Source of the DNA: Paenibacillus_AB sp036577625
Lineage (GTDB): Bacteria > Bacillota > Bacilli > Paenibacillales > NBRC-103111
Direction: 5' to 3'
Length of the DNA: 64,000 nt
Assembly (NCBI RefSeq): GCF_036577625.1
Contig: NZ_JARBDC010000032.1
Coordinates: 1-64,000 of the forward strand
Made by a program: the position numbers and the translations under genes
Notes under the pieces: generated by a model
The model's input: the letters and a program-made list of their open reading frames with translations, nothing else
What the model was told of the DNA's origin: nothing
The model's database searches: none
Part shown: positions 47,205-55,780 of the stretch, piece by piece
How positions within the stretch are numbered: the stretch's first letter is position 1
How the letters are laid out: every line of letters begins with the position of its first letter

Positions 47205-47234
47205 AGACGGCCCCGCTTTCGCCGGGGACCGTCT
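47205..47234 (-). terminator. Hairpin at the 3' end of yuzB
   Basis: AGACGG (47205-47210) with ccCCG and CGGGG, CCGTCT (47229-47234); minus-strand tail CTTGTTTTG. Confidence 0.6.
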
Positions 47235-47470
47235 CATTTGTATGCCGCCGCTTTAATATGCTTGCTCGCCTTCTCGATCGCCTCGTCTTCCGTAGGGGCG
47301 GTGACGTATCGGCCGTTGACGAAAATGAACGCCGCGCGCGAGCAGGGGCCGCAGTACGACTTGCAGCCGACCTTGATGTCCGCGTCCGGCGCAAGCTTCC
47401 GCAGCTTCGGCAGCGCCGTCTTCATTTTCATATGCTTGCATTTGTCGCAAATGCGTATATCGTTCGCCAT
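47234..47470 (-). CDS. yuzB: YuzB family protein (DUF1450)
   Basis: A 78-residue protein with conserved cysteines: CDKCKH at 8-13 and CKSYCGPC at 36-43, then FIFVNGRYVTAPTEDEAIEK. The arrangement resembles a thin thioredoxin-like/iron-sulfur ferredoxin fold. Function unknown. In Bacillus, yuzB sits near iron-sulfur assembly genes, and here an IscA-like gene is just upstream on the same strand (25 bp gap), so the two are probably one operon. Confidence 0.9.
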   Translation of the reverse strand: MANDIRICDKCKHMKMKTALPKLRKLAPDADIKVGCKSYCGPCSRAAFIFVNGRYVTAPTEDEAIEKASKHIKAAAYK

Positions 47471-47495
47471 ATCCCGGTTCCTTCGCAGGCGCCGA

Positions 47496-47798
47496 TTAAT
47501 GGTCGCCGGTATTTCCTTTGCTCGGGTTCGTGATGAAAAACCCTTCGTTCGGCAAATACAAATAGTCGATTTTGACGCCGTCGAGCATCGGCTCGTTTTT
47601 CTCCAAAACGACGTCGATGCCTTTGTCCGTCGCGACGACGATATCGTCCTCGGTAGGCTCGTCCAATCCGAGCGCGTAATGCACGTGGTTGCCGTGCGTA
47701 AAGTCGACTTTGACCCGTACCTTCAAGCCGTTGTTTTCTTCCTGCGCCAATTCGTTTAGCAGCACCTTCGCCGCGTTTCTCGTAATTTTGACGTTCAT
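47496..47798 (-). CDS. IscA/HesB-family protein lacking all cysteines
   Basis: A 100-residue A-type carrier-like protein: VKITRNAAKVLLNELAQEEN, VDFTHGNHVHYALGLDEPTE, IDYLYLPNEGFFITNPSKGN. The C-terminal FFITNPSKGNTG lines up with the FxNPNAxxxCGCG end of ErpA/SufA, with the CGCG pair missing, and the central cysteine is replaced in the THGNH segment. No cysteine occurs anywhere, so it cannot bind a cluster by thiolates; histidines in the HGNHVH segment could bind metal. AAGGAG precedes the ATG at 47798 (an ATG three codons upstream overlaps the site). In operon with yuzB. Confidence 0.82.
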   Translation of the reverse strand: MNVKITRNAAKVLLNELAQEENNGLKVRVKVDFTHGNHVHYALGLDEPTEDDIVVATDKGIDVVLEKNEPMLDGVKIDYLYLPNEGFFITNPSKGNTGDH

Positions 47799-47938
47799 CC
47801 GTTCCACTCCTTGTTATGCTTGCCTTAGTCCACTCTCAAAATGATACCACGTTTTGCGGGCATCGTCTAACTTTTGTGGACTTCCCCTGCGCAAAACGAT
47901 AAAATGTTGGAGAATAATCCCTTCGCCGAGGTGCCGCG

Positions 47939-49036
47939 ATGCTATCGTTTTATAAAAAATATTACAAGACCGCGTTCGACATAGCGCTCATGGCGCTGAC
48001 CGTTTACTTGTTCATGCTGGCGTTCAGCTATTTGTACCGGATCGCGACCCCGATTTTCCTCGCGCTCGTCATCTATGCGATGATCGAGCCGCTGGCGAGG
48101 TTTTTGAACCGGAAAGGGATGAAGAAAACGCTCGCGACGACGATCTCGACGCTGCTGTTCATTTTGATTTTGCTCAGCGTCATTATCGGCGCGGGCGCGA
48201 TTTTCACGGCGCAGCTGTACCAGCTCATTCAAAAAATTCCCGAGTACGCGCTCGTTCTTCAGCATCAGATCGTCGGCAATATGGGGTATTGGCAGTCGAA
48301 GCTCGAGGCGCTTCCGGCCGATTGGGTCGACCGCGCGAAAGAATATTCGACGATCGTCACCGATAAGGGCGCGAAGCTGGCGACGACGTTTCTGGGCGGA
48401 TTGTTCGGGATGCTGACGTCCGTCTCCTCGTTCGTGTTCAACTTCGTGGTCGGCATCATTCTCGCCTACTTCCTCAGCATCGAAATCGAATCGTGGAAAC
48501 GGCTCGCGAACGAAAAGACGCCGCGGACGTTTAAAACCGCGTTTTTTTTCCTGAAGGAAAACGTGCTGAAAGGAATCGTCACTTACGTGAAGGCGCAGTC
48601 GAAGCTGATCGCGCTGACGTTCGGAATCGTCTTCGTCGCCCTGCTGCTGCTCCGCGTCGACAACGCGTTTTCGATCGCGCTGCTGTCGGCCGTCTTCGAC
48701 GTGCTGCCGCTGCTCGGCGTATCGACCGTGTTTATTCCGTGGATCATCTACTTGTTCGTCGTCGGCAATATCAAGCTGGCCATATGGCTTATCGTGCTGC
48801 TCGCCTTCGTCGTCGGGACGCGGCAAATTTTGGAGCCGAAAATTACCGGGGATTCGCTCGGCGTGTCCGCCTTCACGATGCTGTCGTTCATGATCGTCTC
48901 GCTGTCGCTGTTCGGCGTGGCGGGCGTCATTTTGTCGCCGGTCCTCATCATTTTGGTGAAGGCGCTGTACGACCAGGGCTATTTGCGCAAATGGATCCGG
49001 CTGCCCGAGGAAGAATACGACAAACATTTGCAGTAA
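47939..49036 (+). CDS. AI-2E family transporter (UPF0118)
   Basis: A 365-residue integral membrane protein with eight helices of the PerM/AI-2E family: APIFLALVIYAMIEPLARFLN-type start (here ATPIFLALVIYAMIEPLARF), a soluble loop at about 95-165, the GVSTVFIPWIIYLFVVGNI segment, and the closing LEPKITGDSLGVSAFTMLSF (about 300-319). Family members export diverse small molecules or ions (for example Na+/Li+ antiport), so quorum-signal export should not be assumed. GAGGTG lies five bases before the ATG. Alone in its transcription unit. Confidence 0.9.
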   Translation: MLSFYKKYYKTAFDIALMALTVYLFMLAFSYLYRIATPIFLALVIYAMIEPLARFLNRKGMKKTLATTISTLLFILILLSVIIGAGAIFTAQLYQLIQKIPEYALVLQHQIVGNMGYWQSKLEALPADWVDRAKEYSTIVTDKGAKLATTFLGGLFGMLTSVSSFVFNFVVGIILAYFLSIEIESWKRLANEKTPRTFKTAFFFLKENVLKGIVTYVKAQSKLIALTFGIVFVALLLLRVDNAFSIALLSAVFDVLPLLGVSTVFIPWIIYLFVVGNIKLAIWLIVLLAFVVGTRQILEPKITGDSLGVSAFTMLSFMIVSLSLFGVAGVILSPVLIILVKALYDQGYLRKWIRLPEEEYDKHLQ

Positions 49037-49069
49037 GCCCGCGTCCGGCGCGCCGCCTTCCGGCTCGCT

Positions 49070-49336
49070 TCATTTTCGTTCGTCGTGCAAGCCGGCGGCG
49101 CCGGTTTCGCCGTATTTGCGCTCGGCGCGCGCGGCGAACCAGTTCATCGCGATCATCGTGATGGCGATATCGTCGAGCGGGAGAAACGGCAGCGCGTCGG
49201 GCAGCACCCAGTACAGCAGCACCGGAATGCCGAACAGCAGCTTTTCGCGGACCGGCACCGACCGGGAAGCGAGAAGCCGGATAACGCGCCGCGCGACGCC
49301 GCTCCAATGTTTGTACGACAACAGCTTGCGGATCAT
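49070..49336 (-). CDS. YkvA family protein (DUF1232)
   Basis: An 88-residue protein with the DUF1232 core VREKLLFGIPVLLYWVLPDALPFLPLDDIAITMIAMNWF-type pattern: LLYWVLPDALPFLPLDD at about 40-56, a short hydrophobic hairpin. Two basic segments flank it. Function unknown. It converges on the AI-2E gene with only 33 bp between. Confidence 0.82.
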   Translation of the reverse strand: MIRKLLSYKHWSGVARRVIRLLASRSVPVREKLLFGIPVLLYWVLPDALPFLPLDDIAITMIAMNWFAARAERKYGETGAAGLHDERK

Positions 49337-49415
49337 GCGCCTTTCGTCCCTCCCGTTCGTCTCCTCGCCGCGACCGCCGGCTTACCGCCCATATATATAA
49401 AGGAGTTTTGCAATC

Positions 49416-49802
49416 GTGCCTGCGCTGCTTCTCGCTTGCGGAGATTTGCTCGTTCTTTTTGTATTCGTGCTCGCCGGCCGCGAAGACCACGACCTGGCGT
49501 TTTCGCTTTCGGCCTCTTTGCAAACCGCTTTCCCGTTCGCGATCGGCTGGATCGTCGCCCTGCTCGTTTGCCGCACCTACCGGTTATCCGCCGTGGCGGC
49601 CCCGGGCAAAGCGGTTATGTACGCGCTGCTGACTTGCTTGGTCGCCGTACCGGTCGGCCTGCTCCTTCGTTCCTTCCTGCTCGGCAGACCGCCCGCCGGA
49701 ACGTTCGCCGTCGTAGCTTTCCCGCTAATCGCCGCCTTTATGACCGTCTGGCGACTCGTATGCGTATGGCTGTTCCGACGGGCCCGCCAAGCCAAGCCTT
49801 GA
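49416..49802 (+). CDS. DUF3054 family membrane protein
   Basis: A 128-residue protein with four hydrophobic helices and the DUF3054 layout (LLACGDLLVLFVFVLAGREDHD at the start; QTAFPFAIGWIVALLVC; AVMYALLTCLVAVPVGLLLR; FAVVAFPLIAAFMTVWRLVCV). GTG start, ten bases after GGAG. Function unknown. Confidence 0.8.
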   Translation: MPALLLACGDLLVLFVFVLAGREDHDLAFSLSASLQTAFPFAIGWIVALLVCRTYRLSAVAAPGKAVMYALLTCLVAVPVGLLLRSFLLGRPPAGTFAVVAFPLIAAFMTVWRLVCVWLFRRARQAKP

Positions 49803-49819
49803 CGCGACAAAAAACGAAC

Positions 49820-49846
49820 AGGCGCCGCGAATCGTCGCAGGCGCCT
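49820..49846 (-). terminator. Terminator of the glutamate racemase gene
   Basis: AGGCGCC and GGCGCCT close a stem extended by GCG/CGC; on the minus strand the tail is TGTTCGTTTTTTG. It may also serve the plus-strand gene. Confidence 0.65.
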
Positions 49847-49868
49847 TGCTTTCGTCCGTATGCGATTG

Positions 49869-50684
49869 TCACGAACCGGATAAACGGGTCATCTGCCAAA
49901 ATACGGGCGACACTTTGATCTGCTCGCCGAGCCATTCGAGCGCGATCGCCTGAAACGTCCCCGGGTCGCCGCTGCAAAAAAAACGGTGCACCGGAACGGC
50001 TCCCGACTGCTCGAGCTGTCCGCGATGATGCAAAATCGTGCTGATTTCCCGGGCCGTTTCGTCGGCCGAGCTGATGATCGCCACCCGCGGCCCGAGCACT
50101 TTGGAAATGATCGGCGCGAGAAACGGATAATGCGTACAGCCGAGTATCAAGCAGTCGATCGGGCTGCCGAGCAGCGGCTGAAGCGACTTCCACACCGCCT
50201 GCCCGGCCTCCTCCGACCGGTACATCCGCTTCTCCACGATCGGCACGAGGCTCGGACAGGCGAGGCTGACGACGCGGGCGTTCGGATTGATCGCCAGAAG
50301 CGACCTCGGATAAGCGCCGCTCGCTATCGTATTTTCCGTGCCGATGACGCCGATGAAGCCGGTTTTCGTCGCCTTGATCGCCGCGCGCGACCCCGGCTGG
50401 ATGACGCCGACGACCGGGATGTCCACCTGCGAACGGATATGGTGGAGCGCGATCGCGGTCGCCGTATTGCATGCGATTACGATCATTTTCGGATTGAACT
50501 GAAGCAAGTAATCGACAATTTGTTCCGTAAAGCGTAACACTTCATCCGCGGCTCTCGGACCGTACGGCGCCCTCCCGGTATCGCCGAAGTAGACGATTTC
50601 CTCCTGAGGCAGCTGCCTCATCACTTCTTTGGCGACCGTCAGTCCTCCTACCCCGGAATCCAATATGGCGATCGCTTGACGCAC
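49869..50684 (-). CDS. racE: Glutamate racemase
   Basis: A 271-residue cofactor-independent racemase supplying D-glutamate for peptidoglycan. LDSGVGGLTVAKEV at 8-21, YFGDTGRAPYGPR at 32-44, first catalytic Cys in VIACNTATA (about 72), second in LILGCTHYPF (about 183). GTG start with AAGGAAG upstream. Usual length and a strong match to Bacillus RacE. Single gene with its own terminator. Confidence 0.96.
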   Translation of the reverse strand: MRQAIAILDSGVGGLTVAKEVMRQLPQEEIVYFGDTGRAPYGPRAADEVLRFTEQIVDYLLQFNPKMIVIACNTATAIALHHIRSQVDIPVVGVIQPGSRAAIKATKTGFIGVIGTENTIASGAYPRSLLAINPNARVVSLACPSLVPIVEKRMYRSEEAGQAVWKSLQPLLGSPIDCLILGCTHYPFLAPIISKVLGPRVAIISSADETAREISTILHHRGQLEQSGAVPVHRFFCSGDPGTFQAIALEWLGEQIKVSPVFWQMTRLSGS

Positions 50685-50791
50685 GATATCGCTTCCTTTT
50701 CCTCGGCAGATGAAGACTACATACTACAATATGAGCGGGCCGAAGGAAACGTACCGGGTGACGGGCGTCCGGGAGCGGCATGCGATGCGCC

Positions 50792-51808
50792 TTATTTTTT
50801 CTGCAGCTCGTCGAGCGTGCCGAATTGATAGCCTTCCTTTTTGATCTCCTTCAAAATGCGGTCCATCGCTTCGATGTTTTCTTTCGACGCCTGATGCATC
50901 AAAATGATGTTGCCGTCGTGCAAATTGCCGATAATGTCGTTATAGGCGTCGTCCGCCCCGTTTTTGCGCGGCTCCCAATCTTTCATCGCGGTCGACCAGA
51001 AATACGACGTATAGCCGAGGTCCGACAGCAGCGTCAGCAGATGCGGGCTGTATTTGCCGTAAGGGAAGCGGAAATATTTGATCTGCTCTTCGCCCGTAAT
51101 GCTTTTGTACAGCCGTTCGAACTCCTCGATTTCTTTCTTCACCTGCTCGTCGGTCAGCGTCGTGAAATCCTTGTGCGTCATCGTATGGTTGCCGACGGTA
51201 TGGCCTTCCTCGCGCAGCAGCCTGATATAGTCCGGATTGTTTTTCAAATTATAGCCGGTGACGAAAAACGTCGCCTTGACGTCGTTGTCCCGCAGCGCCT
51301 TAAGCAGCGTCTTGTAATCGAGCAGCTCTCCGCCGACGTCGATCGTCAAGTATACTTTTTTCCCTTCCCCGACCCATACGGCCTTTTGCCCCGGCTTCAG
51401 CTGCTTTACCTCGGCGGGAAATCCGGGCACCTCGCCTTTTTTCTTCTTCATGTAGTACCAGGAAACCCCTTTTTTGTCCGCGACCGTCGGTTTGGCCGTT
51501 TGCTTCGGCGGCTGGTACGTTTGCGACTGCACCGTTTGTCCGGCGGGCGCCGTGTCCGGCTTCGCCGCCTCCGGCTTCGCCGCCTCCGGCTCTTTTTTCG
51601 GCTCCTCGAGCGGCTTGCTTTCCTTGACCGGCTCGGACGCCGGCTTGCCCGGATCGGACGGCGACTTGCTTTCCGTCTGCGGCTGAACCGGCTTCGTTTC
51701 CGGATTCGGTTGCGGGACGCCGGCGCCTTCCTCCGCGGTCTTCGAGCACGCCGCAAGCAGCGTGGCGGCCGCGAGAGCGGCTGCCAGTAACGAACTCCAT
51801 TTGCGCAT
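50792..51808 (-). CDS. Polysaccharide deacetylase (NodB domain) lipoprotein with altered first motif
   Basis: A 338-residue lipoprotein: signal ending TLLAAC (Cys21), a Pro/Glu/Lys-rich linker to about 115 with a duplicated EAAKPEAAKP stretch, then a NodB domain. Motif 1 is TIDVGG (155-160): the catalytic-base Asp157 is kept but the metal-binding Asp of TFDDG is Val158. Motif 2 HTMTH (208-212), motif 3 RFPYG (247-251) and the LMH near 303 are intact. Enzymes with a changed second residue (PdaA has TFDNG) can be active. Probable substrate: peptidoglycan N-acetyl groups. Confidence 0.88.
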   Translation of the reverse strand: MRKWSSLLAAALAAATLLAACSKTAEEGAGVPQPNPETKPVQPQTESKSPSDPGKPASEPVKESKPLEEPKKEPEAAKPEAAKPDTAPAGQTVQSQTYQPPKQTAKPTVADKKGVSWYYMKKKKGEVPGFPAEVKQLKPGQKAVWVGEGKKVYLTIDVGGELLDYKTLLKALRDNDVKATFFVTGYNLKNNPDYIRLLREEGHTVGNHTMTHKDFTTLTDEQVKKEIEEFERLYKSITGEEQIKYFRFPYGKYSPHLLTLLSDLGYTSYFWSTAMKDWEPRKNGADDAYNDIIGNLHDGNIILMHQASKENIEAMDRILKEIKKEGYQFGTLDELQKK

Positions 51809-51886
51809 GCGATCCCTCCTCGCGTTGCTACGTATTCGACGGCGAAGGGACGTATCCCTGTAGGCCGGTTGTCCTTATTTCGGCGA

Positions 51887-52315
51887 TTATGCGTTCTTGG
51901 TCCGATCGATGCGCCAAAGAACGAGATGAATGGCCGTAATGAGCGTAAACGCGGTCAGCGCCAAAAACGGGATCGTCACGAAGCCGAACCAGTTGATATA
52001 CTGCGCGTCGCAAGGAACGATGCCGCACGAGAACGAGTTCGACGGGAACAAGTCGGTCTTTTCCATCAAATAATGATAGAGCGAAATGCATCCCCCGAGT
52101 ATCGTCATCGGCAGCACGTACATGTACACCTGCTGCTTGCGTACCGCGGCGATGCCCAGCAGGAATACTTGCGGATACATCAAAATGCGCTGATACCAGC
52201 ACAGCTTGCAAGGCAAGTAGCCTTTGACCTCGGAAAAATACAGACTCCCCAGCATGGCGACCAGCGCGATCGCCCATGACAGATGAAGGCCGTTTTCGGC
52301 CATGAATTTGCGCAT
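51887..52315 (-). CDS. bdbC: Disulfide bond formation protein (DsbB family)
   Basis: A 142-residue membrane oxidoreductase with four helices. Catalytic pairs: C36-x-x-C39 (PCKLC, first extracellular loop) and C97/C102 (SCGIVPC, second loop). It reoxidises a BdbD-like thiol oxidase with menaquinone. No bdbD is adjacent. ATG start with AGAGGAGAG before it. Confidence 0.92.
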   Translation of the reverse strand: MRKFMAENGLHLSWAIALVAMLGSLYFSEVKGYLPCKLCWYQRILMYPQVFLLGIAAVRKQQVYMYVLPMTILGGCISLYHYLMEKTDLFPSNSFSCGIVPCDAQYINWFGFVTIPFLALTAFTLITAIHLVLWRIDRTKNA

Positions 52316-52517
52316 GTTACGCGTGCTCTCCTCTCCAACCTTTCTCCCTTTCGCACTCCTTCTCTATTATAGAGGATCGAAGCTCCGTTTGGAAACCGAC
52401 GCGCAGCGCCGCCGAAGCGGGCCGAAAGGAGGAGACGCCGCGATCGATTTGAAACTTTTTGTCGATTCGTACGTCAATTGTATTGAACTCCCAAACCGGT
52501 ATTAGAAAGGAATTTCG

Positions 52518-53639
52518 ATGAATCCGAAACCTGTGCAGCGCACGACCGCGCCGCCGGTGCCGCAGCGTTCGAGAAAACGGAAAAAAAAGCGGCGGGCATG
52601 GCGGTTGCTGCGAAACTTGACGATTTTGACGGCGATATCGGGCGCGCTGTTCGGCGGCTGGTTTTTCTTGACCGCATCCGGCACCGAGCTTCGCTATATG
52701 ATGGCCGATACGCTTATTACGACCCAGCACCGGCATTGGGCGAAATATTTGATCGGTCAGGAAGGGCTCGACCGGCAAGTCGCCAAATATACGGAGCAAT
52801 TCGCGAAAATGTCGGAAACGACGAGCACGATCAGCGTCCAAGTGCCGACGCCGCGGGAGGAAGCGAAAAAGCCGGATGAGCCGCCCGTCAAGATCGAGGC
52901 CATCGAAGGGCCGAAGTTCAAAGGCCACCTGCTTATCGTCCGCGACCCGAAAAAAATTCGTCTCGCCGTTCCGGACAAAGTCGGCAAGGGCGAGAAAGTG
53001 TCGAGCATGGTAAAGCGGACCGGGGCGATCGCCGGCGTCAACGCGGGCGGGTTCGTCGACCCCGAATGGAAGGGCAACGGCTTTCAGCCGACCGGCATCG
53101 TCATTTCCGGAGGCAACATTTTTTACAACGACGGCTCGATGACGACGCCGACTTCGATCGTCGGCATCGACAAGGAAGGGCGGATGGTCGCCGGCCGGTA
53201 TACGCCGAAGCAAATGCTCGAGATGGGCGTGCAGGAGGCGGTCACGTTCACGCCGAAGTTCATCAACGACGGCAAAGGGCTGATCAAAAGCCCGGCGGAC
53301 GGCTGGGGCATCGCACCGCGCACCTGCATGGCGCAAACCGCCGACGGCACGATTTTGTTCGCGATCGTCGACGGGCGCCAGCCGCACAGCATCGGCGCGA
53401 CGCTGTACGACATCCAGCAAATTTTTTTGGAGAAAGGCGCGATTATCGCCGCGAACCTGGACGGAGGCTCCTCGACCGTGCTCGTTCACAACAACGAGAT
53501 CGTCAATAAACCGGCCAGTCCGTACGGCGAACGGTATTTGCCGACCGCGTTTCTCGTCTTCGACGATCCGGCGCACGCGCCGATCCGCAACATTTGGGAA
53601 GGGCTCGACATCAGCAAAATCGACCCGTCCAAATGGTAA
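52518..53639 (+). CDS. Phosphodiester glycosidase (NAGPA) domain membrane protein
   Basis: A 373-residue type II membrane protein: basic N terminus (PQRSRKRKKKRRAWRLLRN), one helix (about 32-52), then a coiled or extended region to 140 and a NAGPA/exopolysaccharide-biosynthesis domain (about 145-360) with GAIAGVNAGGF, APRTCMAQTADGTILFAIVDG and IIAANLDGGSSTVLV, the family's conserved catalytic strands. Relatives hydrolyse GlcNAc-1-phosphodiesters; B. subtilis YoaR/YdhE-like relatives act at the wall. AGAAAGGAA precedes the ATG. Confidence 0.87.
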   Translation: MNPKPVQRTTAPPVPQRSRKRKKKRRAWRLLRNLTILTAISGALFGGWFFLTASGTELRYMMADTLITTQHRHWAKYLIGQEGLDRQVAKYTEQFAKMSETTSTISVQVPTPREEAKKPDEPPVKIEAIEGPKFKGHLLIVRDPKKIRLAVPDKVGKGEKVSSMVKRTGAIAGVNAGGFVDPEWKGNGFQPTGIVISGGNIFYNDGSMTTPTSIVGIDKEGRMVAGRYTPKQMLEMGVQEAVTFTPKFINDGKGLIKSPADGWGIAPRTCMAQTADGTILFAIVDGRQPHSIGATLYDIQQIFLEKGAIIAANLDGGSSTVLVHNNEIVNKPASPYGERYLPTAFLVFDDPAHAPIRNIWEGLDISKIDPSKW

Positions 53640-53776
53640 TGCCGCGCCGTGGTGTCCGTTAAACTTTGAAAACGGCCGCTTTCGACGAATTAGCGTCCCC
53701 GGCGTCCGTTCGAAATTGTCCGGCTCGCCGGTTTTTTCCGCATTCGGCCCTCCGCGCGAAAACGTTGAAAAAGCAG

Positions 53777-53803
53777 AGGCCCCGGATCCCGGGGCCTTTT
53801 TTT
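53777..53803 (+). terminator. Intrinsic terminator
   Basis: AGGCCCCGG-ATC-CCGGGGCCT with seven T residues. It ends the NAGPA-domain gene. Confidence 0.9.
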
Positions 53804-53816
53804 CGCGCCTTCGCGT

Positions 53817-54191
53817 CTATTTCAATTCGCGCCGCACGAGCACGTCGGCGTCGGCCGGCATCATTTCCTCTTCCGCAGCGGTCGCCGTCTCTTTGCGCGC
53901 TTCCTTCCACGCCTTCACTTCTTCCGATACGGACTCGACGACTTCCTTCGCTTTTTGCACCCATTCGCCGGTTTGCTCCGACACTTGCTTGGCGATCACC
54001 TGCGTCTTGCTGCCGACCGTCTCCGCCAGCGCCTGCGTTTTTTCGCCGAGCAGGTGCGCCTGCTCGGAGATGTCCGCTCTCAGCTCCTTGCCGCTTTTCG
54101 GAGCGAGCAGCAGCGCCGTTACGGCGCCGAGAACGCCTCCGACGATGGCGCCGAGCAAAAAATCTTTCCCTCTTCCGCTATGTTCGGACAT
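53817..54191 (-). CDS. YtxH domain-containing protein
   Basis: A 124-residue protein: one hydrophobic segment (DFLLGAIVGGVLGAVTALLLAPKSGKELR, about 9-37, the YtxH hallmark) and a long amphipathic helix to about 105 with regular heptads. General-stress type protein in Bacillales. GGGA lies eight bases before the ATG at 54191. It overlaps the DUF948 gene by 14 bp; the two make the usual DUF948-YtxH pair. Confidence 0.9.
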   Translation of the reverse strand: MSEHSGRGKDFLLGAIVGGVLGAVTALLLAPKSGKELRADISEQAHLLGEKTQALAETVGSKTQVIAKQVSEQTGEWVQKAKEVVESVSEEVKAWKEARKETATAAEEEMMPADADVLVRRELK

Positions 54192-54663
54192 CGCTATCAT
54201 CCCTTTCGTTTCGTTTTGACGGCCGCGATTCGCTTTGCTGTTTTCGGGATTGCCATTTGCGCCACAAATGGACGGCGAGCGACGCCCATTCCACCAGCTC
54301 CGCGGTCGTATTCCGCTCCTTGACCGCCTTCTCCCCGGCGAGTCGGACCGAATTCGATACGGTGGCGGACACTTGCTTGACGGAAGCCGTAATTTGATGG
54401 ACCGATTCTCCGACCTGCCCGATGGAATGAAACAGCGTATCCAGCGATTTCATTTTGCCTTGCACGTCATCGGCGATTTGCTGCGTCTGCCGCATCAGCT
54501 TCACGGTTTCGCCGCTGATCGCGTCCATTTTCGCGTCGATGTGGGCGAGCGTCTCGTTCACTTGCTTCAAGGAAGCTCTGGCGGATTGCAGTGCGGCGAC
54601 GAGAAAGACGACCAGAACGATAAAGGCGGCGGCTATGCATGCTACGCTTATTTGAATGATCAT
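54178..54663 (-). CDS. DUF948 domain-containing protein
   Basis: A 161-residue protein: N-terminal membrane helix (ISVACIAAAFIVLVVFLVAAL, 4-24), then a chemoreceptor-like coiled coil (LKQVNETLAHIDAKMDAISG..., to about 115) and a basic tail. AGAGGTG precedes the ATG at 54663. Cotranscribed with ytxH. Confidence 0.9.
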   Translation of the reverse strand: MIIQISVACIAAAFIVLVVFLVAALQSARASLKQVNETLAHIDAKMDAISGETVKLMRQTQQIADDVQGKMKSLDTLFHSIGQVGESVHQITASVKQVSATVSNSVRLAGEKAVKERNTTAELVEWASLAVHLWRKWQSRKQQSESRPSKRNERDDSDVRT

Positions 54664-54793
54664 GACGGCTTCACCTCTCTTGTTACCCGCGATTCGATTC
54701 CCGAAAGTCCGGCGAGCGTCCCGCTCACGGTCGCATGGTGGATGGGATACATCCCGGAGTTTGCTGCCAGGGCGAATGCCCAGTTCTAAGTTT

Positions 54794-54822
54794 ATTATAA
54801 GTTCATCGGCATTCGTTTGACA
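54794..54822 (-). promoter_or_regulatory. Promoter of the DUF948-ytxH operon
   Basis: Minus strand TGTCAA (54822-54817), 17 bp, TATAAT (54799-54794). Consensus -10, weak -35. Confidence 0.5.
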
Positions 54823-54925
54823 CAGCCGATCGCAAAAAAAATCGTAAAAATTGTCGACGCTCGTCACGACCCGGCCTGTTTGCGCCGAATATTCGGGAGG
54901 GCCGAGGCCGTCGCGGCGCCGCGCA

Positions 54926-54955
54926 TTAGACGGCTTCGCCCGGTCAAGCTATAAT
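54926..54955 (+). promoter_or_regulatory. Promoter of the KDPG aldolase gene
   Basis: TTAGAC (54926-54931), 18 bp, TATAAT (54950-54955), 74 bp before the ATG. Confidence 0.55.
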
Positions 54956-55029
54956 AGAGAGCATAGTGTCCGTCCGAATATGCGACAGCCGCGTGCAGCG
55001 GTCACATTTTACGCAGAAGGGGTAAAGTC

Positions 55030-55674
55030 ATGGAACGCGAGCAAGGATTGTCCGAAATCAGTCGCACCCGCATTATCGCCATTGTCCGCGGCGTTCGCGA
55101 AGCCGATGTCGAACGGCTGGCCGAAGCGCTGCTCGAAGGCGGCATAACCGTACTCGAAATTACGCTCAATACGCCGGGAGCGCCCGGTATGATCCGCCGG
55201 CTGCAGGACGTTTGCGGCGACCGGATGTTTATCGGAGCCGGCACCGTCCTGGATACCGACGATTTGCAAACCGCTCTGGAGGCCGGGGCCTCGTTCATCG
55301 TCACTCCGAACACGGACGAAGACGTCATCCGGCGATGCCGCGATGCCGGCATCCCGATTTTCCCCGGCGCAATGACGCCCTCGGAAGTCGTGCGCGCCTG
55401 GAAAGCGGGCGCGACGGCCGTCAAGCTGTTTCCGAGCGCGAGCCTCGGGCTCGAATACATCAAGGAGCTGCAGGGGCCGCTGAAGCATATCCCGATGGTC
55501 GCCGTCGGCGGCGTCAACACGGAAAACATCGCCGACTTTATCGACATCGGCTGCCATGCGGTCGGCATCGGCAGCTATGTCGTCAACCTCAACGAAATCG
55601 CGGCGGGAAACTTCGATTGGGTCCGGCAGCGCGCCGCGCAGCTGATCGCCAATGTGCCGGCCCCGCGGAATTGA
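55030..55674 (+). CDS. eda: 2-keto-3-deoxy-6-phosphogluconate / 4-hydroxy-2-oxoglutarate aldolase
   Basis: A 214-residue class I aldolase: catalytic Glu43 in VLEITLNTPG, phosphate/substrate strands GAGTVLD (69-75) and VTPNTDEDV (91-99), Schiff-base Lys132 in ATAVKLFPS. It splits KDPG to pyruvate and glyceraldehyde 3-phosphate. No kdgK, uxa or kduD genes are near, so it may serve several uronate pathways. AAGGGG precedes the ATG. Confidence 0.95.
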   Translation: MEREQGLSEISRTRIIAIVRGVREADVERLAEALLEGGITVLEITLNTPGAPGMIRRLQDVCGDRMFIGAGTVLDTDDLQTALEAGASFIVTPNTDEDVIRRCRDAGIPIFPGAMTPSEVVRAWKAGATAVKLFPSASLGLEYIKELQGPLKHIPMVAVGGVNTENIADFIDIGCHAVGIGSYVVNLNEIAAGNFDWVRQRAAQLIANVPAPRN

Positions 55675-55722
55675 ATAAGGCTTGCGACAAGGCGCCTCGC
55701 CTGAAGCCGCCACTTGCGCGCC

Positions 55723-55778
55723 GCGAAAGCAAAAACACCGGCTGCCCGTCCGAAGGACGGTGTTCGCCGGTGTTTCGC
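55723..55778. terminator. Terminator between eda and the convergent regulator gene
   Basis: GCGAAA...AACACCGGC pairs with GCCGGTGTTTCGC, with a second stem (GTCC/GGAC) in the loop. Works in both directions by symmetry. Confidence 0.65.
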
Positions 55779-55780
55779 GT

